A stretch of 64,000 nucleotides of DNA, taken from contig NZ_JASJEV010000002.1 in the NCBI RefSeq assembly GCF_030067675.1, positions 62,001 through 126,000 of the forward strand. Reading direction: 5' to 3'. The notes below the pieces were generated by a model. It did not search any database and had not been told where the DNA came from. It was given only the letters and a program-made list of their open reading frames with translations. Every line of letters begins with the position of its first letter. Within the stretch, counting starts at the first letter, position 1. Below are positions 45,749 through 56,965 of this stretch, piece after piece. The translations under genes and the position numbers were made by a program. Source of the stretch: Chelatococcus albus. Its GTDB lineage: Bacteria > Pseudomonadota > Alphaproteobacteria > Rhizobiales > Beijerinckiaceae.

Positions 45749-47031
45749 GCCGCAGGCTTCTTGCGCGCCTCCACCGGCGTGATGCGGAGCACGGTGATGC
45801 GGTTGCGCGACTTGCGCAGGACGCGGAAGCGGAAGCCGTGGAAGGTGAAGGCCTGGCCGGCCTCCGGAATCGTCCGCGCCTCATGGATGACGAGGCCGGC
45901 GATGGTCGTCGCCTCCTCGTCCGGCAGGTGCCAGTCCATGAAGCGGTTGAGGTCGCGAATCGGCACCGACCCGTCGACGTTGACCGAGCCGTCCGGCTGC
46001 GGGCGCACGCCCTGCAGGGCGACGTCGTGCTCGTCCTTGATGTCGCCGACGATCTCCTCGAGGATGTCTTCGAGCGTCACGAGGCCCATCACCTCGCCGT
46101 ATTCGTCGACCACCAGCGCGAAGTGGGTCTTCCTGGCAAGGAAGGCCCTGAGCTGGTCGGCGAGCGAGGTGGTATCCGGCACGAACCACGCCTCGAGGGC
46201 GATCTTCTCCACGTCGAGGCGCGCGGCGTCGCCGCCGGCCGCGTCGAGCGCCCGCAGCAGGTCCTTGGCGTGCAGCACGCCGACGATGTTCTCCGGCGTG
46301 CCGCGCCACAGGGGCAGGCGCGTGTAGGGCGAGGCGAGCACCTCGCGCACGAGCTCGTCAGGCGCCAGATCCGCGTTGATCGTCCGCATCTTGGTGCGGT
46401 GGATCATGACGTCGGACACCTCGAGCTCCTTCAGGTCGAGGAGGCCGCCGAGCATGTCGCGGTCGGCCTTCACCACGCCGCCCTCGCGGTGCAGGAGGTC
46501 GACGGCGCCGCGCAACTCGTCATGGGCGGAGAGCACGTTCTGGCCCTCGCCCAGCCGCATGCCGAAGAGGCGCAGGATGCCGCGCACGAGCGCCTCGACG
46601 GCGATCGTCGCCGGGCCGAGCAGGGCCACCACCCAGCCGACCGGCCGCGCCACCGAGAGCGCCACCCGGTCGGGGTGATTGATGGCGATCGTCTTCGGCA
46701 GGACCTCCGAGAAGATGATGACGACGACCGAGACCACGATCGTCGCATAGGCGATGCCGGCATTGCCGAAGATCGCGAGCAGCACGCCCGTCGTCAGGGA
46801 GGCGGCGGCGGTGTTGGCGAGGTTGTTGCCGATGAGGATGCCGCCGATCAGGCGTTCGCGGCTCGCCAGCAGGCGGTTGACGCGCTTCGCGCCGTCATCG
46901 CCCGCCTTTTCCAGGGCATGCATGCGCGCGCGCGAGGAGGCGGTGAGCGCCGTCTCGCTGCCGGAGAAGAAGAACGAGGCGACGAGGCAGGCGAGGACCG
47001 CCGCGAGCGAGAGCCAGAGGTCGAGCGTCAT
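45745..47031 (-). CDS. HlyC/CorC family (CNNM-CBS) transporter
   Basis: This 428-residue membrane protein has an N-terminal CNNM/DUF21 domain (ASFFFSGSETALTASSRARM, VVIIFSEVLPKTIA), two CBS domains (VSDVMIHRTKMRTI ... and FALVVDEYGEVMGLVTLEDI) and a C-terminal CorC/HlyC domain (DGSVNVDGSVPIRDLNRFM). The family is linked to Mg2+ or Co2+ transport. The ATG overlaps the aroB stop as ATGA, completing an aroK-aroB-corC operon. Confidence 0.92.
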   Translation of the reverse strand: MTLDLWLSLAAVLACLVASFFFSGSETALTASSRARMHALEKAGDDGAKRVNRLLASRERLIGGILIGNNLANTAAASLTTGVLLAIFGNAGIAYATIVVSVVVIIFSEVLPKTIAINHPDRVALSVARPVGWVVALLGPATIAVEALVRGILRLFGMRLGEGQNVLSAHDELRGAVDLLHREGGVVKADRDMLGGLLDLKELEVSDVMIHRTKMRTINADLAPDELVREVLASPYTRLPLWRGTPENIVGVLHAKDLLRALDAAGGDAARLDVEKIALEAWFVPDTTSLADQLRAFLARKTHFALVVDEYGEVMGLVTLEDILEEIVGDIKDEHDVALQGVRPQPDGSVNVDGSVPIRDLNRFMDWHLPDEEATTIAGLVIHEARTIPEAGQAFTFHGFRFRVLRKSRNRITVLRITPVEARKKPAA

Positions 47032-48203
47032 CGGCCGGGATCGTCAGCAAGCTCCGCGACGAGGAAATCGTGGACGGCGGCGGCGGCGATGCCGCGCGCG
47101 ACGAAGCTCCGGCCGATGCCGCGGGCGAGAATGAAGGTCAGCTCGCCGCGCCGAACCTTCTTGTCCTGCGCCATGGCGTCGAGGAGGCTCGCGGCGGTGC
47201 CGACGCCCCCGGGCACGTCGGCGAGGCGTGTCGGCAGGCCGACGGCCTCGAGATGACGGGCGACACGCAGCGCGTCCTGCCCGGGGCAGAGCCCGAGCCG
47301 CTGCGAGAAGCGGAAGGCGAGCGCCATGCCGATGGCGACGCCCTCGCCGTGTACGAGGCGCGCGCCATCGTAAGCCACGGCGCGCTCCAGCGCATGGCCG
47401 AAGGTGTGGCCGAGGTTGAGGAGGGCACGGTCGCCGTCCTCACGCTCGTCGCGGGCGACGACGGCGGCCTTGGCGGCGCAGCTCTTCGCCACCGCGTGGT
47501 CGCGCTCCGGTCCGGCGCCGAAGATGCGCGTGCCGTTCGCCTCGCACCAGCCGAAGAAGTCGGCGTCGTCGATGAGGCCGTACTTGACCACCTCGGCATA
47601 GCCGGCGCGGAACTCCCGGGGGCTCAGCGTATCGAGGAGGGCCGTGTCCGCGACGACGAGGCTCGGCTGGTGGAAGGCGCCGACGAGATTCTTGCCGTGG
47701 GGCGAGTTGATGCCCGTCTTGCCGCCGACGGAGGAATCGACCTGGGCGAGGAGCGTGGTCGGCACCTGGACGAAGCGCACGCCCCGGCGCACGACGGCCG
47801 CGGCGAAGCCGGCGAGATCGCCGACGACGCCGCCGCCGAGCGCGACGACGAGGTCGCCGCGCTCCACCTTCGCCGCGAGCAGCGCGTCGCAGATCTCGGC
47901 GAAACGGGTGTAGGACTTCGAGCTCTCGCCGGGCGGCACGGTGATGCGCGCCGTGCGCAGGCCCGCGCCGGCGAGCGCCGCCTCGAGGGAAGCTGCGTGC
48001 AGGGCACCTACCGTCGTGTCGGTGACGACCGCGGCGGTTCCGCCCGGCGCGAGCGCCGCGATACGTGCCGCCGCCGCCGCCATGATGTCGCGACCGATCA
48101 GGATGTCGTAGGAGCGCTCTCCGAGGCCGACGCGCACGATGCGCGGGGGCGCGGCAGCCGGCGGCCTGTCGGCGGTGGCGGAAATCTCCATCATTCCCGT
48201 CAT
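47028..48203 (-). CDS. aroB: 3-Dehydroquinate synthase
   Basis: This 391-residue enzyme converts DAHP to 3-dehydroquinate, the second step of the shikimate pathway. Visible motifs are ALGGGVVGDLAGFAAA (NAD+ binding), PTTLLAQVDSSVGGKTGIN, and metal ligands in RAGYAEVVKYG, NLGHTFGHALE and VHGEGVAIGM. The ATG at 48203 overlaps the aroK stop by four bases (ATGA), so the in-frame extension to 48245 is unlikely. Confidence 0.97.
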   Translation of the reverse strand: MTGMMEISATADRPPAAAPPRIVRVGLGERSYDILIGRDIMAAAAARIAALAPGGTAAVVTDTTVGALHAASLEAALAGAGLRTARITVPPGESSKSYTRFAEICDALLAAKVERGDLVVALGGGVVGDLAGFAAAVVRRGVRFVQVPTTLLAQVDSSVGGKTGINSPHGKNLVGAFHQPSLVVADTALLDTLSPREFRAGYAEVVKYGLIDDADFFGWCEANGTRIFGAGPERDHAVAKSCAAKAAVVARDEREDGDRALLNLGHTFGHALERAVAYDGARLVHGEGVAIGMALAFRFSQRLGLCPGQDALRVARHLEAVGLPTRLADVPGGVGTAASLLDAMAQDKKVRRGELTFILARGIGRSFVARGIAAAAVHDFLVAELADDPGR

Positions 48204-48865
48204 TGCGCGGCCTCCGCCCTCCCCGCGAGATGGCGGGAGAGGCAATCGAGAATGTCCTCGACGACGGCCTCGTGCGGCACGTCGCGCGAGAGGATGACGA
48301 GGTCGGCCAGCGCGTAGACCGGATAGCGCTCGTCCATCAGCCGGCGCATGGTGGCCTCGGGGTCTGGGGTGGAAAGGAGCGGCCGGTTCTGGCGCTTGCG
48401 CACGCGGCGCATCAGCACGTCGAGCTCGGCCTTGAGCCAGATGCAGACGCCACGTTCGGCGATGCGCCGGCGCGTCTCCTCGTTCATGTAGGCGCCGCCG
48501 CCGGTGGCGAGCACCTGCGGCCCCTCGCCGAGGAGGCGGGCGACCACCCGGCGCTCGCCGTCGCGGAAATGCGCCTCGCCGTGGGCGGCGAAGATGTCGG
48601 GGATGCTCATGCCGGCGGCGCGCTCGATCTCGACGTCGGCGTCGAGGAAGGGCAGGCCGAGGCGTTGGGCGAGGCGGCGCCCCACGGAGCTCTTGCCCGC
48701 GCCCATGAGCCCGACCAGGACGATCGAGCGCGCGCCGAGGCGCTCGCGGATCGCCGCGATCCTGGGATCGTCGCGGGTCGGCGCCGGGCTCACGGTCTCT
48801 GCCACGTCTGCTTCAGCCAAATCCGTCGCCACCAAATCCGCCGCCGTCAAGTACGCTGCCGTCAA
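48200..48865 (-). CDS. aroK: Shikimate kinase
   Basis: This protein of up to 221 residues phosphorylates shikimate with ATP. Motifs are Walker A VLVGLMGAGKSSVGRRLA, the shikimate-binding LDADVEIERAAG, FRDGERRVV, LATGGGAYMNEETR and the lid region RRVRKRQNRPLL. The start is uncertain. The TTG at 48865 opens an N-terminal run of five-residue repeats (LTAAY, LTAAD, LVATD, LAEAD) encoded by 15-bp tandem repeats, each beginning with TTG. A GTG near 48796 would give the usual length. Confidence 0.92.
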   Translation of the reverse strand: MTAAYLTAADLVATDLAEADVAETVSPAPTRDDPRIAAIRERLGARSIVLVGLMGAGKSSVGRRLAQRLGLPFLDADVEIERAAGMSIPDIFAAHGEAHFRDGERRVVARLLGEGPQVLATGGGAYMNEETRRRIAERGVCIWLKAELDVLMRRVRKRQNRPLLSTPDPEATMRRLMDERYPVYALADLVILSRDVPHEAVVEDILDCLSRHLAGRAEAAQ

Positions 48866-48877
48866 GTCTGCCGCCGG
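48818..48877 (-). repeat. Four 15-bp tandem repeats at the aroK 5' end
   Basis: Four imperfect 15-bp units occupy 48818-48832, 48833-48847, 48848-48862 and 48863-48877, with a plus-strand consensus of about CAAATCCGCCGCCGT. On the minus strand each unit ends up contributing a TTG, giving several in-frame possible starts and an L-x-A-x-D peptide repeat. Confidence 0.7.
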
Positions 48878-49014
48878 TCGGGCGCCCGCGGTCCGATGCG
48901 CCGGAGCCCCTGGCGCTTCACTATCACGGAGATCGCCAGGGTGCCATTGTGGCCGCTTGCCTTCGGCCGCCGGCTGGCCGACAAGGAGACAAGCCCCGCG
49001 AGCCCGATAGTCCC

Positions 49015-49161
49015 GTGCCGACGCTCTTTCGCTTCCTCGTCATCATCGGCCTTGTCGCCGGCGCCGTCTATGCCGCGATGTTCGCGCTCGCGACCTTCGT
49101 CGAGCCCGAGCCGCGCGAGATCACGGTGACGCTGCCGGCCTCGCGGCTCGGCGGCAAGTGA
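49015..49161 (+). CDS. Small single-pass membrane protein
   Basis: This 48-residue protein starts at the GTG at 49015. It has one transmembrane helix (FLVIIGLVAGAVYAAMFALA) and a short periplasm-type tail (VEPEPREITVTLP). A small protein of this form often lies between aroK and xerD in Rhizobiales. Its function is unknown. It is divergent from aroK and lies 9 bp before xerD. Confidence 0.7.
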   Translation: MPTLFRFLVIIGLVAGAVYAAMFALATFVEPEPREITVTLPASRLGGK

Positions 49162-49170
49162 GCGGCGCGG

Positions 49171-50133
49171 GTGGCGATGCGCGCGCGCGCCCATCTCGAC
49201 CTTTTCCTGGAAATGCTCGCGGCCGAGCGCGGGGCAGCGCGCAACACGCTTGCCGCCTACGAGCGCGACCTCGACGACTATCTCGCCTTCCTCGCCGGGG
49301 AGGGGACGGACGCGCTGGGCGCCGACGCGGCGGCGGTGCGCGCCTATCTCGCCGATGTGCATACGCGCGGGCTCAAGGCCTCCTCCGCGGCACGGCGGCT
49401 CTCGGCCATCCGCCAGTTCCACAAGTTCCTCTACGCCGAGGGCCATCGGGGCGAGGACCCGACGGCCGCCATCGCCGGACCGAGGCAGGGTCGTCCGCTG
49501 CCCAAGGTACTGTCGGTCGCCGAGGTCGACCGGCTGCTGGCGGTGGCGCACGAAGGGATCGACGATGCGGAGCGCCCGCTCGGCGCGCGCCTGCGTGCGG
49601 CGCGTCTTGCCTGCCTGCTCGAGCTCCTCTACGCCACCGGCCTGCGCGTGTCGGAGCTCGTCGCCCTGCCGCGCGCGGCGGCGCGCGCCAGGGAACGCTT
49701 CCTCACCGTGCGCGGCAAGGGCGGCAAGGAGCGGCTCGTGCCGCTGACGGAGGCGGCGCGCCAGGCGGCGCGCGCCTATCTCGAACTCGCCGAGGCGGCC
49801 GGTGGGCGGCGTGGCGCGGGCGGCCAGACGGGTGCGGCGAGCCCCTGGCTCTTCCCCGCCGACAGCGCGAGCGGCCACCTGACGCGGCAGGCCTTCGCGC
49901 GCGACCTCAAGGAGGCGGCGGTCGCCGCCGGCATCGCGCCCGACAGGGTGAGCCCGCACGTGCTGCGCCACGCCTTCGCGAGCCATCTCCTGCAGAACGG
50001 CGCCGATCTGCGCATCGTGCAGGAGCTGCTCGGCCACGCCGATATCGCGACGACGCAGATCTACACTCACGTGCTCGACGAGCGCCTGAAGGCCATGGTG
50101 CGCGACCTGCATCCGCTCGCCGAGGACGAGTGA
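49171..50133 (+). CDS. xerD: Tyrosine recombinase XerD
   Basis: This 320-residue site-specific recombinase acts with XerC at dif to resolve chromosome dimers. It has an N-terminal SAM-like core-binding domain ([19 protein letters not shown]) and a catalytic domain with Arg in ATGLRVSEL (about 159), His/Arg in [14 protein letters not shown] (about 264 and 267), His in [10 protein letters not shown] and the nucleophilic Tyr in TQIYTHV (about 298). The start is GTG at 49171 or ATG at 49177. It is a housekeeping copy, not a phage integrase, judging by its context. Confidence 0.92.
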   Translation: MAMRARAHLDLFLEMLAAERGAARNTLAAYERDLDDYLAFLAGEGTDALGADAAAVRAYLADVHTRGLKASSAARRLSAIRQFHKFLYAEGHRGEDPTAAIAGPRQGRPLPKVLSVAEVDRLLAVAHEGIDDAERPLGARLRAARLACLLELLYATGLRVSELVALPRAAARARERFLTVRGKGGKERLVPLTEAARQAARAYLELAEAAGGRRGAGGQTGAASPWLFPADSASGHLTRQAFARDLKEAAVAAGIAPDRVSPHVLRHAFASHLLQNGADLRIVQELLGHADIATTQIYTHVLDERLKAMVRDLHPLAEDE

Positions 50134-50182
50134 GCGGCGGGGCGGATATCGCCGGGGCAGCCCTCGAGCGGGATGGAGAGTG

Positions 50183-50686
50183 ATGCACATGCAGTGGCGG
50201 GCAATGCGGGAAGGGGACCTGGGACAGGTGGACGCCATTGCTCGCGCGGTCCATCTCGCTCATCCCGAGCGTCCGGAGGTCTTCGCCGAGCGGCTCGCCC
50301 TCCTCCCCGCCGGCTGCCATGTGCTCGAGGAGGCGGGCGGGGCGCTTGCGGGCTATGTCCTGAGCCATCCCTGGCGCGACCGCGCGCCGCCGGCGCTCGA
50401 CAGCCTCATCGGTGGCTTGCCCGTGCCGCCCGCGACCTTCTACCTGCATGATCTCGCCATCCTGCCTGAGGCGCGCGGCGGCGGGGCGGGCGGGCGCATC
50501 GTGGCGCGGCTTGCGGAAATCGCGGCCGGGCTCGGCCTGCCGACGCTCTCGCTCGTGGCGGTCAACGCCTCCGTACCCTTCTGGCAGCGGCAGGGCTTTG
50601 CCGTCGCCGAGGAGCCGGCGCTCGCGGCGAAGCTCGCGAGCTACGGCGCCGACGCCCGCTTCATGACGCGGGCGCTGGTGGCATGA
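50183..50686 (+). CDS. GNAT family N-acetyltransferase
   Basis: This 167-residue protein has the GNAT acetyl-CoA-binding region (YLHDLAILPEARGGGAGGRIV) and the late motif LSLVAVNASVPFWQRQGFAV. GGAG lies five bases before the ATG at 50183. The substrate is unknown. It follows xerD after a 49-bp gap and converges with ecm. Confidence 0.88.
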   Translation: MHMQWRAMREGDLGQVDAIARAVHLAHPERPEVFAERLALLPAGCHVLEEAGGALAGYVLSHPWRDRAPPALDSLIGGLPVPPATFYLHDLAILPEARGGGAGGRIVARLAEIAAGLGLPTLSLVAVNASVPFWQRQGFAVAEEPALAAKLASYGADARFMTRALVA

Positions 50687-50705
50687 AGGCGGCCGCCGCC
50701 CGCGC

Positions 50706-52721
<2,016 letters not shown>

Positions 52722-52977
52722 CGGCGTTCCCCCGTTGCTTGTCTCATGTTGCGGTGCAGCATCGGCCGGGCGAAACCATCCTACCTCTTGCGGTGATCCG
52801 GGATCACGCCGGCTGCCGGCAATTCCTCGATTGTCGAGCTTAGGCGCTTCCGCTGCGGCGCAATATCATCCATTCTATCAATGGCGCGGCGCAACAACGA
52901 TCTCGATAATCCCGCGCCGCAGGACGTGATCACGGGTCGAGGACGGGCCCGGCCACGGCACGAGGAGGGGACGAGCC
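52722..52977. promoter_or_regulatory. ecm-ccr divergent promoter region with palindromes
   Basis: This 256-bp region separates the divergent ecm and ccr genes. It contains a perfect interrupted palindrome GTGATCC-G-GGATCAC (52793-52807) and a related GTGATCAC (52926-52933), plus two copies of GCGGCGCAA. The stretch around 52845-52920 is AT-richer (AATATCATCCATTCTATCAA). The shared GTGATC core suggests a regulator controlling both genes. Confidence 0.5.
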
Positions 52978-54252
52978 ATGACAGCCTTGCGCCAAACCAA
53001 GGCGGACGCGCCAAAGGATCTCTACGCGATCGGCGAGATCCCGCCGCTGGGGCACGTGCCGGAGAAGATGCACGTCTGGGCCATCCGCAAGGAGCGGCAC
53101 GGCCCGCCTGAGACGTCGATGCAGCTCGAGGTGGTGCCGACCTGGCGGATCGGCGACGACGAGGTGCTCGTCCTCGTGATGGCGGCGGGCGTCAACTACA
53201 ACGGCGTGTGGGCGGCGCTGGGCGAGCCGATTTCGGTTCTCGACGTGCACAAGAACCCGTTCCACGTGGCCGGCTCCGATGCGGCGGGCATCGTCTGGGC
53301 CGTCGGCTCCAAGGTGAAGCGCTGGAAGGTGGGCGACGAGGTCGTCGTCCACTGCAACCAGGACGACGGTGACGACGAGGAGTGCAACGGCGGCGATCCG
53401 ATGTTCTCGCCCTCGCAGCGCATCTGGGGCTATGAGACGCCGGACGGCTCTTTCGGCCAGTTCTGCCGGGTGCAGTCGCGCCAGCTCATGCCGCGGCCGA
53501 AGCACCTCACCTGGGAGGAGAGCGCCTGCTACACGCTCACCCTGGCAACGGCCTACCGCATGCTCTTCGGCCATCCGCCGCACGCGATCCGGCCGGGGGA
53601 CAACGTGCTGGTGTGGGGCGCCTCGGGGGGCCTCGGCGTCTTTGGTGTGCAGCTCTGCGCGGCTGCCGGCGCCAATGCCATCGGCATCATCTCGGACGAG
53701 ACGAAGCGCGACTACGTGCTCGGCCTCGGGGCCAAGGGCGTCATCAACCGCAAGGAGTTCTCCTGCTGGGGGCAACTGCCCAAGGTCAATTCGCCGGAAT
53801 ACGCCGCCTGGCAGACGGAGGCGCGCAAGTTCGGCAAGGCGATCTGGGACATCACCGGCAAGAAGGACGTCGACATCGTCTTCGAGCATCCGGGCGAGCA
53901 GACCTTCCCCGTCTCGACCCTCGTGGTGAAGCGCGGCGGCATGGTCGTCTTCTGTGCGGGCACGACGGGCTTCAACCTCACCTTCGACGCCCGCTACGTG
54001 TGGATGCGCCAGAAGCGGATCCAGGGATCGCATTTCGCGCATCTGAAGCAGGCCTCCGCCGCCAACCAGTTCGTCGTCGACCGGCGGATCGACCCGTGCA
54101 TGAGCGAGGTGTTCCCGTGGGACAAGATTCCGCTTGCCCACATGAAGATGTGGAAGAACCTGCACGCGCCCGGCAACATGGCGGTGCTCGTCAACGCACC
54201 GCGCGCGGGCCTGCGCACCTTCGACGACGTGCTGGAGGCCTCCTCACGCTGA
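52978..54252 (+). CDS. ccr: Crotonyl-CoA carboxylase/reductase
   Basis: This 424-residue medium-chain dehydrogenase/reductase family enzyme reductively carboxylates crotonyl-CoA with NADPH and CO2 to ethylmalonyl-CoA, the key step of the ethylmalonyl-CoA pathway. Diagnostic segments are MHVWAIRKERHGPPETSMQL, the long insert CNQDDGDDEECNGGDPM, the cofactor site VLVWGASGGLGVFGVQL and VDIVFEHPGEQTFPVS. The ATG follows GAGGGGACGAGCC. It is divergent from ecm. Confidence 0.97.
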   Translation: MTALRQTKADAPKDLYAIGEIPPLGHVPEKMHVWAIRKERHGPPETSMQLEVVPTWRIGDDEVLVLVMAAGVNYNGVWAALGEPISVLDVHKNPFHVAGSDAAGIVWAVGSKVKRWKVGDEVVVHCNQDDGDDEECNGGDPMFSPSQRIWGYETPDGSFGQFCRVQSRQLMPRPKHLTWEESACYTLTLATAYRMLFGHPPHAIRPGDNVLVWGASGGLGVFGVQLCAAAGANAIGIISDETKRDYVLGLGAKGVINRKEFSCWGQLPKVNSPEYAAWQTEARKFGKAIWDITGKKDVDIVFEHPGEQTFPVSTLVVKRGGMVVFCAGTTGFNLTFDARYVWMRQKRIQGSHFAHLKQASAANQFVVDRRIDPCMSEVFPWDKIPLAHMKMWKNLHAPGNMAVLVNAPRAGLRTFDDVLEASSR

Positions 54253-55077
54253 GTTCTGTTCCTTCAGGTCGAGGATCGCCGCGTTGAGCTCGCCGCCGAA
54301 GAGGAAGATCGCGGCGAGCATGTAGAGGAAGACGAGCGTGACCATGCCTGAGGCGAGCCCGGCATAGGTTGTGACGTAGTTGCGGGCGAAGCCGTCGAGG
54401 TAGAGGCCGAAGGCGGCGCCGCCGACGAGCCAGAGCACGAGCGTGGCGATGATGCCCGGCAGCACGCCGGCGAGCGTGCGCCGGCCGCCCGGGAGCCACA
54501 GATGGGCGATGGCCAGCGCCACCGCGATGACCGCCGTGGCGATGATGAAGCGCGCCGCGACGATCACCGCCTGCAGCGGCGCCAACGCCGGGATGAACCC
54601 GACGGCTGCCCGCCACAGGAGCGGACCAAGGACGACAAGGGCGGCGAAGACCATGAGGACCAGGACCCCGTTCAGGACATAGCCGACGGATTCGAGCCGG
54701 GTCAGCCACCAGGGTCGCCAGTCATAGACCTGATAGGCGCGGTTGAGGCCGATGCGCAGGGATTCGACGCCGTTCGAGCAGAAATAGACGGCGAGCAGGG
54801 CACCGAGGGTCAGGAGGTCGCGCCGCTCGACCGTGAGCACGGTATGGATCTCGCGCGCCAGTGGTGCCGCCACACCGTCCGGCCAGGTGTCGAGGATGAG
54901 CCTCGCCACCTCGTCGGCGAGATCGCCGGAGCCGAGTGAACCGGCGACGGCCGCGACGAGGATGAGGAAGGGAAAGAGCGACATCAGCGCGGACAGCGCG
55001 ATATGGCTCGCGATGGCCCAGCCGTCGTGCTCGAGGAAGCGCCGGAAGGTCAGGTCGGTCAGGCGCATGAGACGCAT
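54244..55077 (-). CDS. YihY/BrkB family inner-membrane protein
   Basis: This 277-residue membrane protein has about six helices and the YihY/UPF0761 hallmarks: HDGWAIASHIALSALMSLFPF at the start, YFCSNGVESLRIGLNRAY, GVLPGIIATLVLWLVGGAAF and a C-terminal FLFGGELNAAI. Older names (ribonuclease BN) are not supported for this family. The ATG at 55077 or 55068 is likely; the extension to 55152 looks non-coding. It converges with ccr and overlaps its stop by nine bases. Confidence 0.88.
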   Translation of the reverse strand: MRLMRLTDLTFRRFLEHDGWAIASHIALSALMSLFPFLILVAAVAGSLGSGDLADEVARLILDTWPDGVAAPLAREIHTVLTVERRDLLTLGALLAVYFCSNGVESLRIGLNRAYQVYDWRPWWLTRLESVGYVLNGVLVLMVFAALVVLGPLLWRAAVGFIPALAPLQAVIVAARFIIATAVIAVALAIAHLWLPGGRRTLAGVLPGIIATLVLWLVGGAAFGLYLDGFARNYVTTYAGLASGMVTLVFLYMLAAIFLFGGELNAAILDLKEQNSA

Positions 55078-55199
55078 GGTGCCGGTCACGCGGGTCTCCG
55101 GTGGCTGCGGTCGCCTTGCGACGAGATGACCCCGGGTGCGCGCCCGACGCAAGGGTCCGCTACGAAAGCGCGGGTTGTCGGAGGTGGGCGGCCGTGGTC

Positions 55200-56105
55200 A
55201 TGTCCGGCGCCTCCCGGACTACGCAGATGCCGCCCTCACATCCTTCCACGCTGGAGCGCGTCGCGCCGCCGCTCTTCGTCGTCATCTGGGCGACCGGCTT
55301 CATCGTGGCGCGCCTCGTCGCGCCGCACGCGGAACCGCTGACCTTCCTCACCACGCGCTACGTGCTCACGATTCTCGTTCTCGGCGGCGCGGCGCTCGCC
55401 CTGCGTGCGCCCTGGCCGTGCACGGCGCGGGGCTGGCGCAACGGGCTCGTGGCCGGGATGCTGCTGCACGGCGCCTATCTCGGCGGCGTGTTCTGGTCGG
55501 TGCGCCACGGTCTGCCGGCCGGGATTTCGGCGCTCATCGCCGGCATGCAGCCGCTCATGACGGCCGTGCTCTCCGGCCCGCTGCTCGGCGAGCCGGTCAG
55601 CGGGCGACGCTGGCTCGGCATAGGCATGGGCTTTGCCGGCGTCGTGCTCGTGCTCGCGCCGAAGCTCGGCGCGGTCGGCGGCCTGCCGCCGCTCGCGCTC
55701 GCTGTCTGTTTCGGCGCCATGGTCTCGATCACCCTCGGCACGATCTGGCAGAAGCGCACCGCCGCGGGCGTCGACCTGCGCACCAATGCGGTGGTCCAGT
55801 TCCTTGGCGCGCTCCTCGTCACGCTGCCGGTGGCCGCCCTCCTCGAGGAGGGCCGCGTCGACGGATCGGCCGACTTCTGGATCGGCCTCCTGTGGGCCGT
55901 CTTCGGCCTGTCGATCGGCGGCATCTCCCTGCTGCTCATGCTGATCCGCCGCGGCGCCGTGGCGGGCGTCGCCTCGCTCCTTTACCTCGTGCCACCGGTC
56001 TCGGCGGTCATGGCCTTTTTCCTCTTCGGCGAGAGCCTCACGGCAGTCCAGATCCTCGGCATGGCGCTCGCCGCGGTGGGCGTCGCCGTCGCGAGCCGCG
56101 CGTAA
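55200..56105 (+). CDS. EamA/DMT family transporter
   Basis: This 301-residue membrane protein has ten helices in two EamA halves: FVVIWATGFIVARLVAPHAE at the start, PLLGEPVSGRRWLGIGMGFA ending the first half and FLFGESLTAVQILGMALAA ending the second. GGAGG lies upstream; GTG 55194 or ATG 55200 may be the start. The substrate is unknown. It lies between the ccr and mcd parts of the ethylmalonyl-CoA cluster, but nothing in its sequence ties it to that pathway. Confidence 0.85.
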   Translation: MSGASRTTQMPPSHPSTLERVAPPLFVVIWATGFIVARLVAPHAEPLTFLTTRYVLTILVLGGAALALRAPWPCTARGWRNGLVAGMLLHGAYLGGVFWSVRHGLPAGISALIAGMQPLMTAVLSGPLLGEPVSGRRWLGIGMGFAGVVLVLAPKLGAVGGLPPLALAVCFGAMVSITLGTIWQKRTAAGVDLRTNAVVQFLGALLVTLPVAALLEEGRVDGSADFWIGLLWAVFGLSIGGISLLLMLIRRGAVAGVASLLYLVPPVSAVMAFFLFGESLTAVQILGMALAAVGVAVASRA

Positions 56106-56112
56106 GGGGCGG

Positions 56113-56814
56113 TTATGCCCGCTGCGGCCCGAGCGGCAGCACGGGATCGAAGCGCGCCATATCCTCGAAGAGGCAGAAATCGGGGGCGGGCAGCACGATC
56201 TCGGGCAGTGCCTCGGCGAGCGCCGCGCCGAAGCGGGCATGATCGGCGCGAATCGCGGCCTCGGCTTCGGGTGCCGGCCAGCGCACCAGGTAGCTGAGCG
56301 TGACGTGGAAGGCGTAGGCGTCGTGCCCGGCGTGGCGCAGCCCCAGGCGTTCGGAGAGCCGGTCGCGGAAACTGCGCAGGCGGCTCTCCTCCTTCTCGTC
56401 CCAAGGGAGGAGCCGCACCGAGGAGGCGCGGGTGTCCATCGAGGCGAGGCGGCTGACGCGCATGCGGATGGCGTCCGGTGCCTCGACGCCGGTGAGGCGC
56501 TCGCGAAACCGTTCGGTCACCTCGGCGAGGGAGGCGTCCACCAGATCGGCCGGCCAATGCCCCGGGGCACGCACCGCCTCGCAGACGCCTTCAAATACCG
56601 TCATGTGGAAGCTCGACGGCGGCAGGAAGGCGAAGTGAGACGCCCAGGGTGCACGGGCCAGCGCGCGCTGCGCCGCGACGAGCGGCGCGAGCGCCGGGTT
56701 GTCCGCCCCGATGGCGCAGATGACGGTGTTGCCGGGGTAACGGCGGAACGAGCCGTCGGCGTCGAACTTGGGGCCGACCGGCGCAGGTGGCCGGCTGCGC
56801 GCATGAAGGGCCAT
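56113..56814 (-). CDS. DUF1868 domain protein, 2H phosphoesterase-like
   Basis: This 233-residue protein begins with the DUF1868-type sequence GPKFDADGSFRRYPGNTVIC. It has two histidine motifs about 100 residues apart, HMTVFEG (H70) and HVTLSYL (H170), the pattern of 2H phosphoesterases and LigT-like RNA ligases. It may therefore act on a nucleotide or RNA phosphodiester (inference). GGAGGAGAGG precedes the ATG at 56814. It is divergent from mcd. Confidence 0.8.
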   Translation of the reverse strand: MALHARSRPPAPVGPKFDADGSFRRYPGNTVICAIGADNPALAPLVAAQRALARAPWASHFAFLPPSSFHMTVFEGVCEAVRAPGHWPADLVDASLAEVTERFRERLTGVEAPDAIRMRVSRLASMDTRASSVRLLPWDEKEESRLRSFRDRLSERLGLRHAGHDAYAFHVTLSYLVRWPAPEAEAAIRADHARFGAALAEALPEIVLPAPDFCLFEDMARFDPVLPLGPQRA

Positions 56815-56965
56815 GACGGCGTCCTCTCCTCCCGCTTGACGGTCTCATGGGGCGCATCATGAAGACAGTTCTTCGAAAGGTGGATTGTCGCGCTCGCGAG
56901 GCTGGGTCATGCTGCAACGCAACAAAGGCCGCCGCCAACGACCGCCGCTGAAGAGGAAATCGCCC

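Noticed and set aside
49171-50133. Tyrosine recombinase as a sign of a phage or integrative element
   Set aside because: Sequence and the aroK/xerD neighbourhood mark it as the chromosomal XerD; no other mobile-element gene is present.
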